From: Azospirillum canadense
GTDB lineage: Bacteria > Pseudomonadota > Alphaproteobacteria > Azospirillales > Azospirillaceae
Direction: 5' to 3'
DNA: 64,000 nt
Assembly: GCF_025961225.1 (NCBI RefSeq)
Contig: NZ_JAOQNG010000004.1
Location: 279,001-343,000, forward strand
Position 1 is the first letter of the stretch. Each line of letters begins with the position of its first letter. Below are positions 8,847 to 19,034 of the stretch, piece after piece. The position numbers were made by a program, and so were the translations under genes. The notes beneath the pieces are model-generated. The model saw only the letters and a program-made list of their open reading frames with translations, made no database searches and was not told the DNA's origin.

Positions 8847-11800
8847 ATGGGTGTGAGCGTGGATCGGCCGGGGATGGTGGGTCCCGGTGACGAGGTTCTG
8901 GGGAGTGATGGCGAGACCTGGCTGGTTCGGGTGCCCAGGCCCGGCCAGCCCTTTCCCTTCCTGGTCAGGATGGCGGACCCGGACGGCCGGGCGGCGGACA
9001 CGCTGTCGCGGCTGCGCAGGGAACACGCACTCGCCGACGCGCTCGACCCCGCCTGGGCGGTGAAGCCGCTCGACCTCGGCCGTCCCGGCGATGCGCCGCA
9101 CCGGATGGTGGAAGCCCTCACCCTGGCTGATCCGGGCGGGCAGCCGCTGTCGGCGCTGGCGACCGCGCCGATGCCGCTCGGCCAGAGGCTGACCATCGCG
9201 CTGCGCGCCGCCGAGGCGGTCGGGCAGTTGCACCGGCGCGGGCTGCTGCACCGGGACCTGCGGCCGTTCAACCTGATGGTCGGGGACGACCGGACCGTGC
9301 GGCTGACCGGCTTCGGCCGGGCCTGCGCGCTTTCCGCCGTGCCGCCGAGTGGAGCGTCCGGCGGTTCCGGGCCATCGGGCGGTCCTGGGGCGGAATTCCC
9401 CGGCCAGATCGCCTACATGGCGCCGGAGCAGACCGGGCGGATGAACCGGCCGGTCGACCGGCGCAGCGACCTCTACGCGCTCGGCGTCACGCTGTACGAG
9501 CTGTTCACCGGGGCGCTGCCCTTCAACGCGCGCGAACCGATGGAATGGATCCACGCGCATCTTGCGCGTCCCCCCATTCCGCCGGAAATCCAGCGTCCCG
9601 ACCTGCCGCCGCTCCTCTCCGACATTCTGCTGCGGCTGCTCGCCAAGACGGCGGAGGACCGTTACCAGACCGCGGAAGGCCTCATCCGCGACCTCACCGG
9701 CGCGCTGTGGTCGTGGGAGGCGCACGGGACGATCCCTCGCTTCCCGGTCGGCCGGCGCGACCTGCCGGAAGGCCTCTGCCCCCCTTCGACCCTGTACGGG
9801 CGGGAGCAGCCGGTCGCCACGCTCCGGGCGGCCTTCGACCGCGTCGCCGAGCGGGGGCGTATGGGCGTCGTCCTGATCGCTGGCCGGTCGGGCATCGGGA
9901 AGTCCTCCGTCGTCCACGCCCTGCGCGGGCAGGTCGTGCCGCCGCGCGGGCTGTTCGTCGCCGGCAAATTCGACCAGAGCCGGCGCGACCTTCCCTACGC
10001 CAGCCTGTCCGAGGCCTTCCGGACGCTGGTCGACCGCATCCTGGAACAGCCGGCCCCGCACCGCGACCACTGGCGCCGTGCGCTGCGCGAGGCGGTCGGC
10101 GGCAACGGCGCGCTGATGACGGTGCTGGCCCCGAACCTCGCGCTGCTGATCGGGGACCAGCCGGCGGTTGCCGACCTGCCGCCGCAGGAGGCGCAGCACC
10201 GCTTCGACCGGCTGTTCCGCCGCGTCCTGCAGGTCTTCGCCCGGCCCGAACACCCGCTCGTGCTGTTCCTGGACGACCTGCAATGGCTCGACCGCGCCAC
10301 GCTCGACCTGCTGGACCGGCTGCTGGTCGACGGCGGGCTCGGCCATCTGCTGCTGGTTGGCGCCTACCGCAGCGACGAGGTCGGCCCCGGCCACCCGCTG
10401 GAAACGCTGATCGACCGGGTGCGGGCGGCCGGGCCGGACCTCGACCGCGAGGAGATCACACTGGCGCCGCTCTCCCCCGCCGACCTGCGGCGGATGATCG
10501 CCGACAGCCTGGATCGCCGGCCGGAGGAGGTGGCGGACCTGGCCGGCCTGCTGCACGGCCGGACGGGCGGCAACGCCTTCTTCGCCGTGCAGCTGCTGAT
10601 CGCGCTGGAGCGCTCCGGCCGCCTGCGGTTCGACCGCGCCGACCGGCGCTGGCGCTGGGACATGGCGATGGTCGAGGCGGCGCGGACGGGCGACAGCATC
10701 GCCACGCTGATGACCGAACGGCTCGGCCGCTTTCCGGAGTTGGCGCGGACCCTGCTGGCCCGCTTCGCGGCGCTCGGCGCCGCGGTCCGGCTGTCGACGT
10801 TGGCCACCGCCAGCGGCGTGGCGGAGGCCGAGGTCGAGCGGTCCCTGGACGTGGTCGTGGCCGAAGGGCTGCTGCTGCGGACGGAGGATGGCTACCGCTT
10901 CCTCCACGACCGGGTGCAGGAGGGCGCCTACGCCCTGGTCCCGGAGGAGGAGCGGGGCGCGCTGCACCGCGACATCGCGCGCGCGCTCAGCCGCGGCTTC
11001 GGCGACGACCTTTCCGGGGAACGGCTGTTCGAGCTGGTCGGCCAGTACGACCGCTGCCTCCCGTTGGTGCAGGAGGACGGGGAGCGGGCGGAGGTCGCGG
11101 CGCTCTATCTGGCCGCCGGCCGCCGGGCGAAGGCCGCCAGCGCCCACGGCTCCGCCCTGGCCTACGTGCTGGGTGGCCTGTCCCTGCTCGACGAACAGCG
11201 CTGGGAGCGGCAGCACCGCCTGAGCTTCGCGCTGGAGCTGCTGCGCGCGGAGTGCGAATTCCTGGGCGGCGACCTGCAGGCGGCCGAACAGCGCCTGCTC
11301 GACCTCGTCGGGCGGGCGGAGGGGGCGCCGGACCGCGCCGCCATCGCGGCACTCCTGGTGACCCTCTACACCGCCATCGACCGCAGCGACCGGGCGATCG
11401 ACAGCTGCCTCTCCTATCTCCGGGATGGCGGGATCGACTGGCCGGCCCACCCGCCCGCGGACCTCGCCCACCGGGAATACGCGCGGCTGCGGGCGGCCAT
11501 CGGCGACCGGCCCATCGCGTCGCTGGCCGGGCTTCCCGGGATCGAGGACCCGGACCGCCGGGCGACGCTGGACGTGCTGGCCGCCGCCCTGCCGCCGGCC
11601 TTCTTCAGCGACCGCAACCTGGTCTGCCTGATCCTGTGCCGCATGGCGAACCTGTCCCTGCAGCACGGCGCCGGCGACGCCTCCGCCCTCGGCTTCGCCT
11701 ATCTCGGGATGGTCGCCGGCCCCTATTTCGGCGACTACGCCGCCGGCTACGACTTCGGGCGGCTCGGCTACGACTTGGCGGAGCGCCACGGCCGGACCCG

Positions 11801-13934
11801 CTACCGCGCGCGGGTGCTGATGACCTTCGCCTACCACGTGGTGCCCTGGACGCGCGACGTGCGCAGCGAGCGGCCGCTGCTGCTGCGCGCCTTCGAGGAG
11901 GCGCGGGAGGCCGGCGACGTCACGTACGGCGGCTTCACCAGCGTCACGCTGGTCACCAGCATGATCGCGGCCGGCGACCCGCTGGCCACCGTCCAGCGCA
12001 CGGCGGAGGCGCGGATGGCCTATGTCCGGCAGGTCAAGTTCGGGCTGTGCGCCGACATCCTGACCACCCAGCTCCAAATGGTGCGGGCGCTGCGCGGGCT
12101 GACCGACGGGCTGGGCACCTTCGACGGGCCGGGCTTCGACAACGCCGCGTTCGAGGCGCGGCTGCTCGCCAACCCCAGCCTGGACATCGCCACCTGCTGG
12201 CACTGGATCCGCACGCTCCAGCTCCGCTGCGTCGCCGGCGACATGGCTGGCGCGGTCGAGGCGGCGGAGCGCGCCGAAGGGCTGCTGTGGACCACCTCCG
12301 GCCATCTGGAGATGGCCTCATACCAGTTCCACGCGGCGCTGGCGCGGGCGGGCGTCATGGACGGGCCACCGGGAAAGGCAGAGGGAGAGGGGGAGGACGC
12401 AGAGCGGGCCCGCCACGCCGCGGCGCTCGCCCGGCACCGGGACCAGCTGCGCGCCTGGGCGGGCCACAGCCCCGACAGCTTCGAGGCCCGCCATCTGCTG
12501 GTGGAGGCGGAGGCGGCGCGGGTCGAGGGCCGGACCGAGGACGCGATGCGCGGCTACGACCGGGCGGTGCAGGCCGCCCAGCGCACCGCCCTGACGCATG
12601 TGGAAGCGTTGGCCCAGGAACGCGCCGCCGCCTTCTACCGCCGGTTGGGCGTGCCGACGCTGGAACTCGCCTGCATCCGGGAAGCGCGGGCCTGCTACGC
12701 CCGTTGGGGGGCGACGGCCAAGGTCCGGCAACTCGACCAGCGCTACCCGGCCTTGCTGGGCGAGCGGGGCGACGCGGCCGCGGCGGGACCGCCCAGCGGC
12801 TTCGACGGCATGGACCTGGCGACTCTGCTGGACACCCTGCGGGCCGTCTCCGACCAGGCGAGCGTCGAGCAGCTGACCGCCACGCTGCTAACCCTGGTGC
12901 TGGAGCATGCCGGGGCCAGCCGCGGGCTGCTGATCCTCGCGCGCGGCGAGCGGCTGCGGGTGGAAGCGGAGGCGGCGACCGGCCCCGACGGCGTGTCCGT
13001 CCGCCTCGTCCAGGAGGATGTGGAGCGCGTCCCGCTGCCGCACGCGATGATCCACGGCGCCATCCGCGACCAGGAAACGGTGATCGTCGACGACACCCGG
13101 GCGACCGGCCCCTTCTCGGCCGATCCCTACGTCCTCGACACCGCGGCGCGGTCCATCCTGTGCATGCCGCTGGTCCGCCAGGGGCGGGTCGTCGGGCTGC
13201 TGCACCTGGAGAACGCGCTGGCGACGCACGCCTTCACGCCCAAGCGGGTCAACGTGCTGACCCTGTTGGGCGCGCAGGCCGCGACCTCGCTGGAGAACGC
13301 GACGCTGGAGGAGAAGGAGGCGCTGCTGAAGGAGGTCCACCACCGGGTCAAGAACAACCTCCAGCTGGTGACCAGCCTCCTCAACCTCCAGGCCAACCGG
13401 ATCGAGGACAAGGCGGTGGCCGCCCTGTTCGCCGACAGCCGCGACCGGGTCCGCTCCATGGCGCTGGTGCACGAGAACCTGTACCGGATCGGCAACTTCG
13501 CGCGGGTGCCGATGCGGGCCCACCTGGAATCGGTGTGCGCCCACCTGCTGCGCGCCTACGCCTCCCACGGCGGCGCCGTCCGGCTGGAGACCGCGCTGGA
13601 CGACCTGAAGCTCGACCTCGATCGCGCGGTGCCCTGCGGCCTGATTGTGAACGAGTTGGTCTCCAACGCGCTGAAGCACGCCTTTCCGGCGGGCCGGAGC
13701 GGGGTCTTGCACGTTTCCCTTGCCGCGGATGGGGAGAATGGCCGCCTCTCCGTTCGGGACGACGGCGTGGGCTTGCCGGATGAACATGATCCCGATAGTC
13801 TGGACACCATCGGACTGCAACTTGTTGATGATTTGACCAGCCAATTGCACGGAACCCTACAATACAGCTCCAGCACAGGCACCGAATTCATGGTCACCTT
13901 TCCTTTGAAGGGACGCAACCGGGGACATGAATGA
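8847..13934 (+). CDS. Multidomain kinase-like/AAA ATPase/GAF/histidine kinase
   Basis: About 1695 residues. Domains in order: Ser/Thr-kinase-like (about 15-290), AAA ATPase with Walker A GRSGIGKSS (about 346) and Walker B LVLFLDDLQW, a long helical TPR-like region, GAF (about 1330-1480), then a HisKA_2 histidine kinase with EVHHRVKNN (likely phospho-His 1499) and an ATPase core with NELVSNALKHAF. This matches the known trifunctional kinase/ATPase/histidine kinase architecture. The kinase module has HRDLRPFNLM but GFG instead of DFG (155-157), and Arg replaces the usual VAIK Lys, so it is probably a pseudokinase. I chose the ATG at 8847, preceded by GGAAAGG; earlier starts add an unconserved tail. 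The stop overlaps the next start by ATGA. Confidence 0.85.
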   Translation: MGVSVDRPGMVGPGDEVLGSDGETWLVRVPRPGQPFPFLVRMADPDGRAADTLSRLRREHALADALDPAWAVKPLDLGRPGDAPHRMVEALTLADPGGQPLSALATAPMPLGQRLTIALRAAEAVGQLHRRGLLHRDLRPFNLMVGDDRTVRLTGFGRACALSAVPPSGASGGSGPSGGPGAEFPGQIAYMAPEQTGRMNRPVDRRSDLYALGVTLYELFTGALPFNAREPMEWIHAHLARPPIPPEIQRPDLPPLLSDILLRLLAKTAEDRYQTAEGLIRDLTGALWSWEAHGTIPRFPVGRRDLPEGLCPPSTLYGREQPVATLRAAFDRVAERGRMGVVLIAGRSGIGKSSVVHALRGQVVPPRGLFVAGKFDQSRRDLPYASLSEAFRTLVDRILEQPAPHRDHWRRALREAVGGNGALMTVLAPNLALLIGDQPAVADLPPQEAQHRFDRLFRRVLQVFARPEHPLVLFLDDLQWLDRATLDLLDRLLVDGGLGHLLLVGAYRSDEVGPGHPLETLIDRVRAAGPDLDREEITLAPLSPADLRRMIADSLDRRPEEVADLAGLLHGRTGGNAFFAVQLLIALERSGRLRFDRADRRWRWDMAMVEAARTGDSIATLMTERLGRFPELARTLLARFAALGAAVRLSTLATASGVAEAEVERSLDVVVAEGLLLRTEDGYRFLHDRVQEGAYALVPEEERGALHRDIARALSRGFGDDLSGERLFELVGQYDRCLPLVQEDGERAEVAALYLAAGRRAKAASAHGSALAYVLGGLSLLDEQRWERQHRLSFALELLRAECEFLGGDLQAAEQRLLDLVGRAEGAPDRAAIAALLVTLYTAIDRSDRAIDSCLSYLRDGGIDWPAHPPADLAHREYARLRAAIGDRPIASLAGLPGIEDPDRRATLDVLAAALPPAFFSDRNLVCLILCRMANLSLQHGAGDASALGFAYLGMVAGPYFGDYAAGYDFGRLGYDLAERHGRTRYRARVLMTFAYHVVPWTRDVRSERPLLLRAFEEAREAGDVTYGGFTSVTLVTSMIAAGDPLATVQRTAEARMAYVRQVKFGLCADILTTQLQMVRALRGLTDGLGTFDGPGFDNAAFEARLLANPSLDIATCWHWIRTLQLRCVAGDMAGAVEAAERAEGLLWTTSGHLEMASYQFHAALARAGVMDGPPGKAEGEGEDAERARHAAALARHRDQLRAWAGHSPDSFEARHLLVEAEAARVEGRTEDAMRGYDRAVQAAQRTALTHVEALAQERAAAFYRRLGVPTLELACIREARACYARWGATAKVRQLDQRYPALLGERGDAAAAGPPSGFDGMDLATLLDTLRAVSDQASVEQLTATLLTLVLEHAGASRGLLILARGERLRVEAEAATGPDGVSVRLVQEDVERVPLPHAMIHGAIRDQETVIVDDTRATGPFSADPYVLDTAARSILCMPLVRQGRVVGLLHLENALATHAFTPKRVNVLTLLGAQAATSLENATLEEKEALLKEVHHRVKNNLQLVTSLLNLQANRIEDKAVAALFADSRDRVRSMALVHENLYRIGNFARVPMRAHLESVCAHLLRAYASHGGAVRLETALDDLKLDLDRAVPCGLIVNELVSNALKHAFPAGRSGVLHVSLAADGENGRLSVRDDGVGLPDEHDPDSLDTIGLQLVDDLTSQLHGTLQYSSSTGTEFMVTFPLKGRNRGHE

Positions 13935-15460
13935 TCGCGGCCCGCATCCTCATCGTTGAAGACGACCGCGTCGTCGCGCGTGATATTCGGGAACAGCTCG
14001 CCCGCATGGGCCATGTGGTGGTCGGCACCTCGGCCAGCGGCGAGGACGCGATCCAGCTCGCCAACCGCCACCAGCCCGACCTCGTGCTGATGGACATCCG
14101 GCTGGAAGGGGAGATGGACGGGATCGAGGCCGCGCGGCGCATCCGCGACGTCCACCAGATCCCGGTCGTCTTCCTGACCGCCTACGCCAACGACGAAACC
14201 GTGCAGCGCGCCAGCATGACGGAGCCCTTCGGCTATCTGCTGAAGCCGTTCGAAGAGCCGCAGATGCGCACCGTCATCCAGATGGCGCTGTACAAGCACG
14301 CCAGCGACGCCAAGCTGCGCCTGGGCGAACGGCGCTACGCCGCCACGCTGGCCAGCATCCGCGACGGCGTCATCCTGTGCGACGGCCGGGGCCGGGTCGA
14401 CTTCATGAACCGCGTGGCCGAGACCATGACGGGCTGGACCGCCGCGGAGGCGGTGGGACGCCCGCTGTCCGCGGTCTTCACCGTCGTCGATGAGGAAACG
14501 CAGGAGCCGCTGGAGGATTTCGCCGCGCTGGTCCTGCGCAGCCGCGACCTGGCGCCGCCGGAACGGCTGTCGAAGCTGCTGCCGCGCTGCGCGGCGGCCA
14601 ACGTTCCGGTGCCCGGCATCATGGTGGAGGAGCGCTGCTCCGCCATCATCGACGACCGGGGCGCCGTGGCCGGGGCCATCCTGGTGTTCAGCGACCTGAC
14701 GCTGCGCCGGCAGATCGCCGAGGCACTGCGCAAGGCGCAGGCCGACCTCGCCCAGATCGGCCGCCTGACCATGATGGGGGAACTGGCCGCGGCGATCGCG
14801 CACGAGGTCAACCAGCCGCTGATGGCCATCGTCACCAACGCCGGCACCTGCCTGCAGCACCTGTCGAAGGCGGATCCTGACCTGTCCAAGGCCCGCGCCG
14901 TGGTGGAGCGCATCGTGCGCGACGCCCAGCGGGCGGGCGACGTGGTGCGCAGCATCCGCGCGCTGGCCCGCCGGACCCCGGCCGACCCCGGCTGGGTGGA
15001 CATGAGCGCGCTGATCGCCGACACGCTGGCGCTGGTGCGGGCGGAGCTGCGGCGCGCGCGGGTCGCGGTGGAAACCGACCTGCTGCGCGGGCCGCCCTGG
15101 GTGCACGGCGACCGGGTGCAGCTCCAGCAGCTGATGCTGAATCTGGTGACCAATGCCATCGAGGCGATGGACGCGCCGGCGGTGGCCGTCCGCCGGCTGC
15201 GCATCACCACCAGCGCCGAGGGCGGCCGCATCCGCGTGCGCGTCGAGGACAGCGGCGTCGGGATTGCGGAACCGGACGTCGACGTCCTGTTCAAGGCGCT
15301 GTACACCACGAAGCCCGACGGTTTGGGCATGGGCCTGTCGATCAGCCGGTCGATCGTCGAATTGCACGGCGGGCAGCTGACCGCGGCGCCCGGCACGCCC
15401 TGCGGCAGCGTGTTCGAGGTCGTGCTGCCGGTGTCGTCGCAAGGGGCCGGGGGGGACTGA
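13931..15460 (+). CDS. Receiver-PAS-histidine kinase hybrid
   Basis: 509 residues. An N-terminal receiver (1-120) has Asp-55 in VLMDIR and Lys-105. A PAS domain spans about 135-255. A HisKA dimerisation domain has AHEVNQP with His-291, and a C-terminal HATPase has NLVTNAIEAM and the G box DGLGMGLSIS. A receiver at the N-terminus suggests input by phosphotransfer, plausibly from the upstream giant kinase, with output to the FixJ-type regulator downstream. It overlaps both neighbours by one start/stop codon, so the three are almost certainly one operon. Confidence 0.9.
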   Translation: MIAARILIVEDDRVVARDIREQLARMGHVVVGTSASGEDAIQLANRHQPDLVLMDIRLEGEMDGIEAARRIRDVHQIPVVFLTAYANDETVQRASMTEPFGYLLKPFEEPQMRTVIQMALYKHASDAKLRLGERRYAATLASIRDGVILCDGRGRVDFMNRVAETMTGWTAAEAVGRPLSAVFTVVDEETQEPLEDFAALVLRSRDLAPPERLSKLLPRCAAANVPVPGIMVEERCSAIIDDRGAVAGAILVFSDLTLRRQIAEALRKAQADLAQIGRLTMMGELAAAIAHEVNQPLMAIVTNAGTCLQHLSKADPDLSKARAVVERIVRDAQRAGDVVRSIRALARRTPADPGWVDMSALIADTLALVRAELRRARVAVETDLLRGPPWVHGDRVQLQQLMLNLVTNAIEAMDAPAVAVRRLRITTSAEGGRIRVRVEDSGVGIAEPDVDVLFKALYTTKPDGLGMGLSISRSIVELHGGQLTAAPGTPCGSVFEVVLPVSSQGAGGD

Positions 15461-16107
15461 TGGGGATGAAGGCCGATTGCACCGCCAGCGCCGCCGCGAC
15501 CGTCGTGATCATCGACGACGACGAGGCGGTCCGGGAAGCGCTGGAAGGGCTGCTCGATTCCGTGGGGCTCCGGGTGGAGAGCTTCGCGTCGGTGCAGCAG
15601 TATGTGGACGGCCGGCCGTCCATCGACGTCGGCTGCATGGTGCTGGACGTCCGCCTGCCCGGACGCAGCGGCATGGACTTCCAGGCTGAACTCGCCAAGT
15701 CCGGGAACAGCCTGCCGGTGATCTTCATCAGCGGCCACGCCGATGTGCCGATGTCGGTCCGCGCCATGAAGCTGGGCGCCTTCGAGTTCCTGACCAAGCC
15801 GGTCCATCACCAGGAGCTGCTGGATTCCATCCAGGCGGCCATCGCCCGGCACCGCGCGCGGCGCGACCAGGAACGCACTCTGGTCCTGCACCGCGCCCGC
15901 TTCGACACGCTGACGGCGCGCGAGCGCGAGATCACGCTGATGGTTGTGTCCGGCCTGCGCAACAAGCAGATCGCCGGCGACCTCGGCCTCAGCGAGGCGA
16001 CGGTGAAGCTGCACCGCGGGCAGGCCATGCGCAAAATGGAGGCGCGGTCGGTCGTGGACCTCGTCCGCATCGTCGACACGCTGGTCCCGCAGGCCGAGGG
16101 GTCGTAG
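15460..16107 (+). CDS. FixJ-type response regulator (REC-LuxR)
   Basis: 215-residue two-domain regulator. The receiver has the acidic pocket IIDDDE and phospho-acceptor Asp-63 in VLDVRLPG. A LuxR-type helix-turn-helix follows near 145-205 (LTAREREI, NKQIAGDLGLSEATVKLHRG). It should be the transcriptional output of the two kinases upstream; its start overlaps the stop of the preceding gene (TGATG). It ends 5 bases from the convergent antiporter gene. Confidence 0.92.
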   Translation: MGMKADCTASAAATVVIIDDDEAVREALEGLLDSVGLRVESFASVQQYVDGRPSIDVGCMVLDVRLPGRSGMDFQAELAKSGNSLPVIFISGHADVPMSVRAMKLGAFEFLTKPVHHQELLDSIQAAIARHRARRDQERTLVLHRARFDTLTAREREITLMVVSGLRNKQIAGDLGLSEATVKLHRGQAMRKMEARSVVDLVRIVDTLVPQAEGS

Positions 16108-16112
16108 CGCCT

Positions 16113-17717
16113 TCAGGCGCCGTCTTCGGTTTCCGACAGGACGCGCTCGGCGGTCAGGTCTTCCAAATCCAGTTCCGCTTCCAACTGGTGGAGCACGGAA
16201 TCGTGGATGCGGCCGCTGCGGTGCAGCTTCAGGATCTCCGCGCGGGCGGCGCGGTTGGCCGCCAGCACGGCCGCGAAATGCTCGCGCCGGTCGTCCGCGA
16301 GGCTTCCGTTGCTGTCCTTGAAGCGCACCGCCATCTCCGCCCGGCGACCGTACTGCTCGACCAGGCGCGGGTGACGCTCCCCGCCGTCCGGCGTGCGGGA
16401 GCGCTTGCGCATGGCCTCCAGCGCCGCTTGCGCCATGCGGACGCGGGCCTCCGGCTCCGACAGGGTGGGGCGCCGTTCCAGCGCGAAGCCGCCGAGCCGC
16501 ATCGCCCGGACCAACGGGGCGAGCGTCGTCCCCTGCACGAGGATGGAGACGAGGATCACCGCCCAGGTGGTCACCAGGATGACGTCGCGCCCCGGGAACG
16601 CCTCCGGGATCGACAGTGCCACGGCCAGGCTGACCACGCCGCGCATGCCGGCCCAGCTCATGATCACCGGCACCGCGACGGACGGGTAGGGGTCCCGACG
16701 CCGCAGGCTGGGCAGCAGGAAGCGAGGGATGTAGGTCGACGGAAAAATCCAGGCGAAGCGCGCCAGGATCATCGTCGCGGCGATCGCGGCGATCCCCGGC
16801 AGCAGGCTTGTCAGGGACACCCCGCCCTCGGCCATCCGCGCCAGCACGCCGCGCAGCGACAGCCCGATGATGATGAAGACCAGCGATTCCAGGAGGAAGA
16901 CCACCAGGTTCCACACCGCGTGCGCGTGGGTCCGCACCAGGGCGGAGAACAGCGCGTGCTGGCGCCAGCCCATCACGATGCCGGCCCCGACGGTGGCGAG
17001 CACCCCGGACACCCCCAGCGCCTCCCCCGCCATGTAGGATCCCCAGGCGGCCAGGAAGGTGCCGACGATGCTGAGCGACACGTCGCGCAGGCGGCCGAGC
17101 AGCATCGCGGCCCCCTGGCCGAACAGGACCCCGGCCACCACGCCGCCGATCGACAGCCGCAGGAACTCCGCCACGGCCGGACCGGCCTCGAAGCTGCCCG
17201 TCAGCCCGGCGGTGACGGCGAGCCGGAACAGGACGATCCCGGTCGCGTCGTTCACCAGGCTTTCGCCTTCCAGCAGGGTGACCAGCCGGGACGGCAGCGG
17301 CAGGCCCTTCAGCACCGCCTTGGCCGCCACCGCGTCGGGCGGCGACAGGATGGCGCCCAACGCGAAGCAGGCCGCCCAGGGCAGCGACGGCATCACCAGA
17401 TGGGCGACCAGCCCGACGGCGAGCGTGGTGAAGGCGACCGCCCCCACGGCCAGTTGCAGGATGATGCGCAGGTTGGCGCGGAAGTCGCTCCACACCGTGA
17501 AGTAGGCGCTGGCGAACAGCAGCGGCGGCAGGAACAGCAGAAGCGTCAGGTCGGGGTCGGGCGTGATGTCCGGCAGGCCCGGCACCAGGGCCAGCGCGAT
17601 GCCGCCGACCACCAGCACCGCCGACGGCGGCAGGCGCAGCCGGTGCGCCGCCAACTCCAGGACCACCACCGCCGCCATCAACCCAAGCACGAGTTCGAAC
17701 TGACCGGAAGGCGACAT
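16113..17717 (-). CDS. CPA1-family sodium/proton antiporter
   Basis: 534-residue inner-membrane cation/proton exchanger. It has about 12 hydrophobic segments, the ion-site motif SPPDAVAA with Asp-128 and the conserved ND pair at 156-157 in GESLVNDATG. A hydrophilic C-terminal tail of about 120 residues, rich in Arg/Glu, is probably cytoplasmic and regulatory. I chose the start at 17717 (MSPSGQFELV), which places the first membrane span at the N-terminus; the open frame upstream is hydrophilic and unconserved. Likely role: pH or Na+ homeostasis. Confidence 0.88.
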   Translation of the reverse strand: MSPSGQFELVLGLMAAVVVLELAAHRLRLPPSAVLVVGGIALALVPGLPDITPDPDLTLLLFLPPLLFASAYFTVWSDFRANLRIILQLAVGAVAFTTLAVGLVAHLVMPSLPWAACFALGAILSPPDAVAAKAVLKGLPLPSRLVTLLEGESLVNDATGIVLFRLAVTAGLTGSFEAGPAVAEFLRLSIGGVVAGVLFGQGAAMLLGRLRDVSLSIVGTFLAAWGSYMAGEALGVSGVLATVGAGIVMGWRQHALFSALVRTHAHAVWNLVVFLLESLVFIIIGLSLRGVLARMAEGGVSLTSLLPGIAAIAATMILARFAWIFPSTYIPRFLLPSLRRRDPYPSVAVPVIMSWAGMRGVVSLAVALSIPEAFPGRDVILVTTWAVILVSILVQGTTLAPLVRAMRLGGFALERRPTLSEPEARVRMAQAALEAMRKRSRTPDGGERHPRLVEQYGRRAEMAVRFKDSNGSLADDRREHFAAVLAANRAARAEILKLHRSGRIHDSVLHQLEAELDLEDLTAERVLSETEDGA

Positions 17718-18051
17718 GCGGGACGACCGTTTCCAGGAAAAGCTGCGGATGGAAACGGGCAATCTGGCGGCGGGGGTCCCGGCGGTCTTGTCCAATGTCG
17801 GCCCGGCTTGTCCGTTCGGATCCGGAACCGGACGCCCGGTTGTGCCGAGAGTCCCGATTATACCAAGGTCTAGGTCCGCTCGACCTAGTCGGGGGGAAAA
17901 GCGATCTGCGCTCAATGGCGCAACGCCCCGCGCCCCGATTACCCTGCGTCAAAAGAACGCAGCCCGCCGTCATGGCCAGGGCGGCGACGCGTGGGGAGTT
18001 CGGACAGCCTGATCCCAAGCTGATCTCAGGGCGACGCAACGGGGGACAACC
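17718..18051. promoter_or_regulatory. Divergent control region of antiporter and AraC genes
   Basis: A 334-base divergent gap with no gene I can support. It holds an inverted repeat, CTAGGTC at 17870-17876 and GACCTAG at 17882-17888, with a 5-base centre, next to an A+T-rich TTATACC. This is a plausible operator-promoter. A GGGGGAC ribosome site precedes the AraC start at 18052. Confidence 0.35.
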
Positions 18052-19011
18052 ATGGCCACGGCCGCTCGCAGCAATCTCGACCTTCGCTTCATCCCGGTCG
18101 CCAACCGGCCGAGGGTCCTGGTCCGCCAGATCGGGCGGGGCATGGTGGGGATCGCCCGGGTCCGCTGCGACACCGACGGCCTCGGGCCGTACGACCGTCC
18201 GGAGATCGAGGACGCCTTTCTGGTCAGCCATCACCTGACGCACTTCCGCTCCGACATCCAAGTGGACGGGAAGCTGGTGAGCAAGCCGCGGAACATCGCC
18301 GGACTGACGAGCATCCACGACTACCGCCGCCGCATCGACTGCGAGATGCACACCGCCTTCGACACGATGACCTTCCACCTGCCGCGCGTCGTGCTGGAGA
18401 CGATCTTCCCGGACAGCCGGCGGGACCAGCTGGAGGATCTGGACATCGAGCCGAGCGGCAGCGTCGACGATGGCACCATCGCCGCCATGGCGGCGGCCAT
18501 GCTGCCGGCGCTCGCCGCGCCGGAACGCATCAGCCTGCTGTTCCTCGACCATGTCAGCTGCGCGCTGGCGACGCACATCGTCGCCACCTATGGCCGGCTG
18601 GTGTCGTCCAGGACCGCCGGGACCCTGGCCTCCTGGCAGGAACGCCGGGTCAAGGAGATGATCGCCGCCCGCCTGGACGGGGAAATCCGGCTGGCCGACT
18701 TGGCGGCCGAATGCCGGCTGTCGATCGGCCATTTCGTCCGCGCCTTCCGGCGGACCACCAACACCACCCCGCACCAGTGGCTGCTGCAGCGCCGGGTCGA
18801 GCACGCCAAGTCCCTGATGGAGGACCGCGCGCGCACGCTGGCCGAGATCGCACTGTCCTGCGGCTTCGCCGACCAGAGCCACTTCACGCGCACCTTCACC
18901 CGCCTGGCCGGCGTCCCGCCCGGCGTCTGGCGGCAGCGCAACGTGGCCGGCGCGATCAGCCCGCTCCCCGACCCGGCGCCTGGCTTGGCGGACGAACGGG
19001 CGGTCGCCTGA
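18052..19011 (+). CDS. AraC-family transcriptional regulator
   Basis: 319 residues. The C-terminal ~100 residues form the double helix-turn-helix DNA-binding domain, with RLADLAAECRLSIGHFVRAF and IALSCGFADQSHFTRTF. The N-terminal ~200 residues are not a recognisable cupin and should sense the ligand. It is divergent from the antiporter and convergent with dps. The target is unknown. Confidence 0.9.
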   Translation: MATAARSNLDLRFIPVANRPRVLVRQIGRGMVGIARVRCDTDGLGPYDRPEIEDAFLVSHHLTHFRSDIQVDGKLVSKPRNIAGLTSIHDYRRRIDCEMHTAFDTMTFHLPRVVLETIFPDSRRDQLEDLDIEPSGSVDDGTIAAMAAAMLPALAAPERISLLFLDHVSCALATHIVATYGRLVSSRTAGTLASWQERRVKEMIAARLDGEIRLADLAAECRLSIGHFVRAFRRTTNTTPHQWLLQRRVEHAKSLMEDRARTLAEIALSCGFADQSHFTRTFTRLAGVPPGVWRQRNVAGAISPLPDPAPGLADERAVA

Positions 19012-19034
19012 TCCCGGCGCCCCGGTTTCCGATA

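Noticed and set aside
8580..12305. A 1241-residue open frame on the - strand opposite the giant kinase gene
   Set aside because: It is antisense to a protein with clear domains, has His/Gln/Arg/Gly-rich composition typical of G+C-rich shadow frames, and shows no motif.
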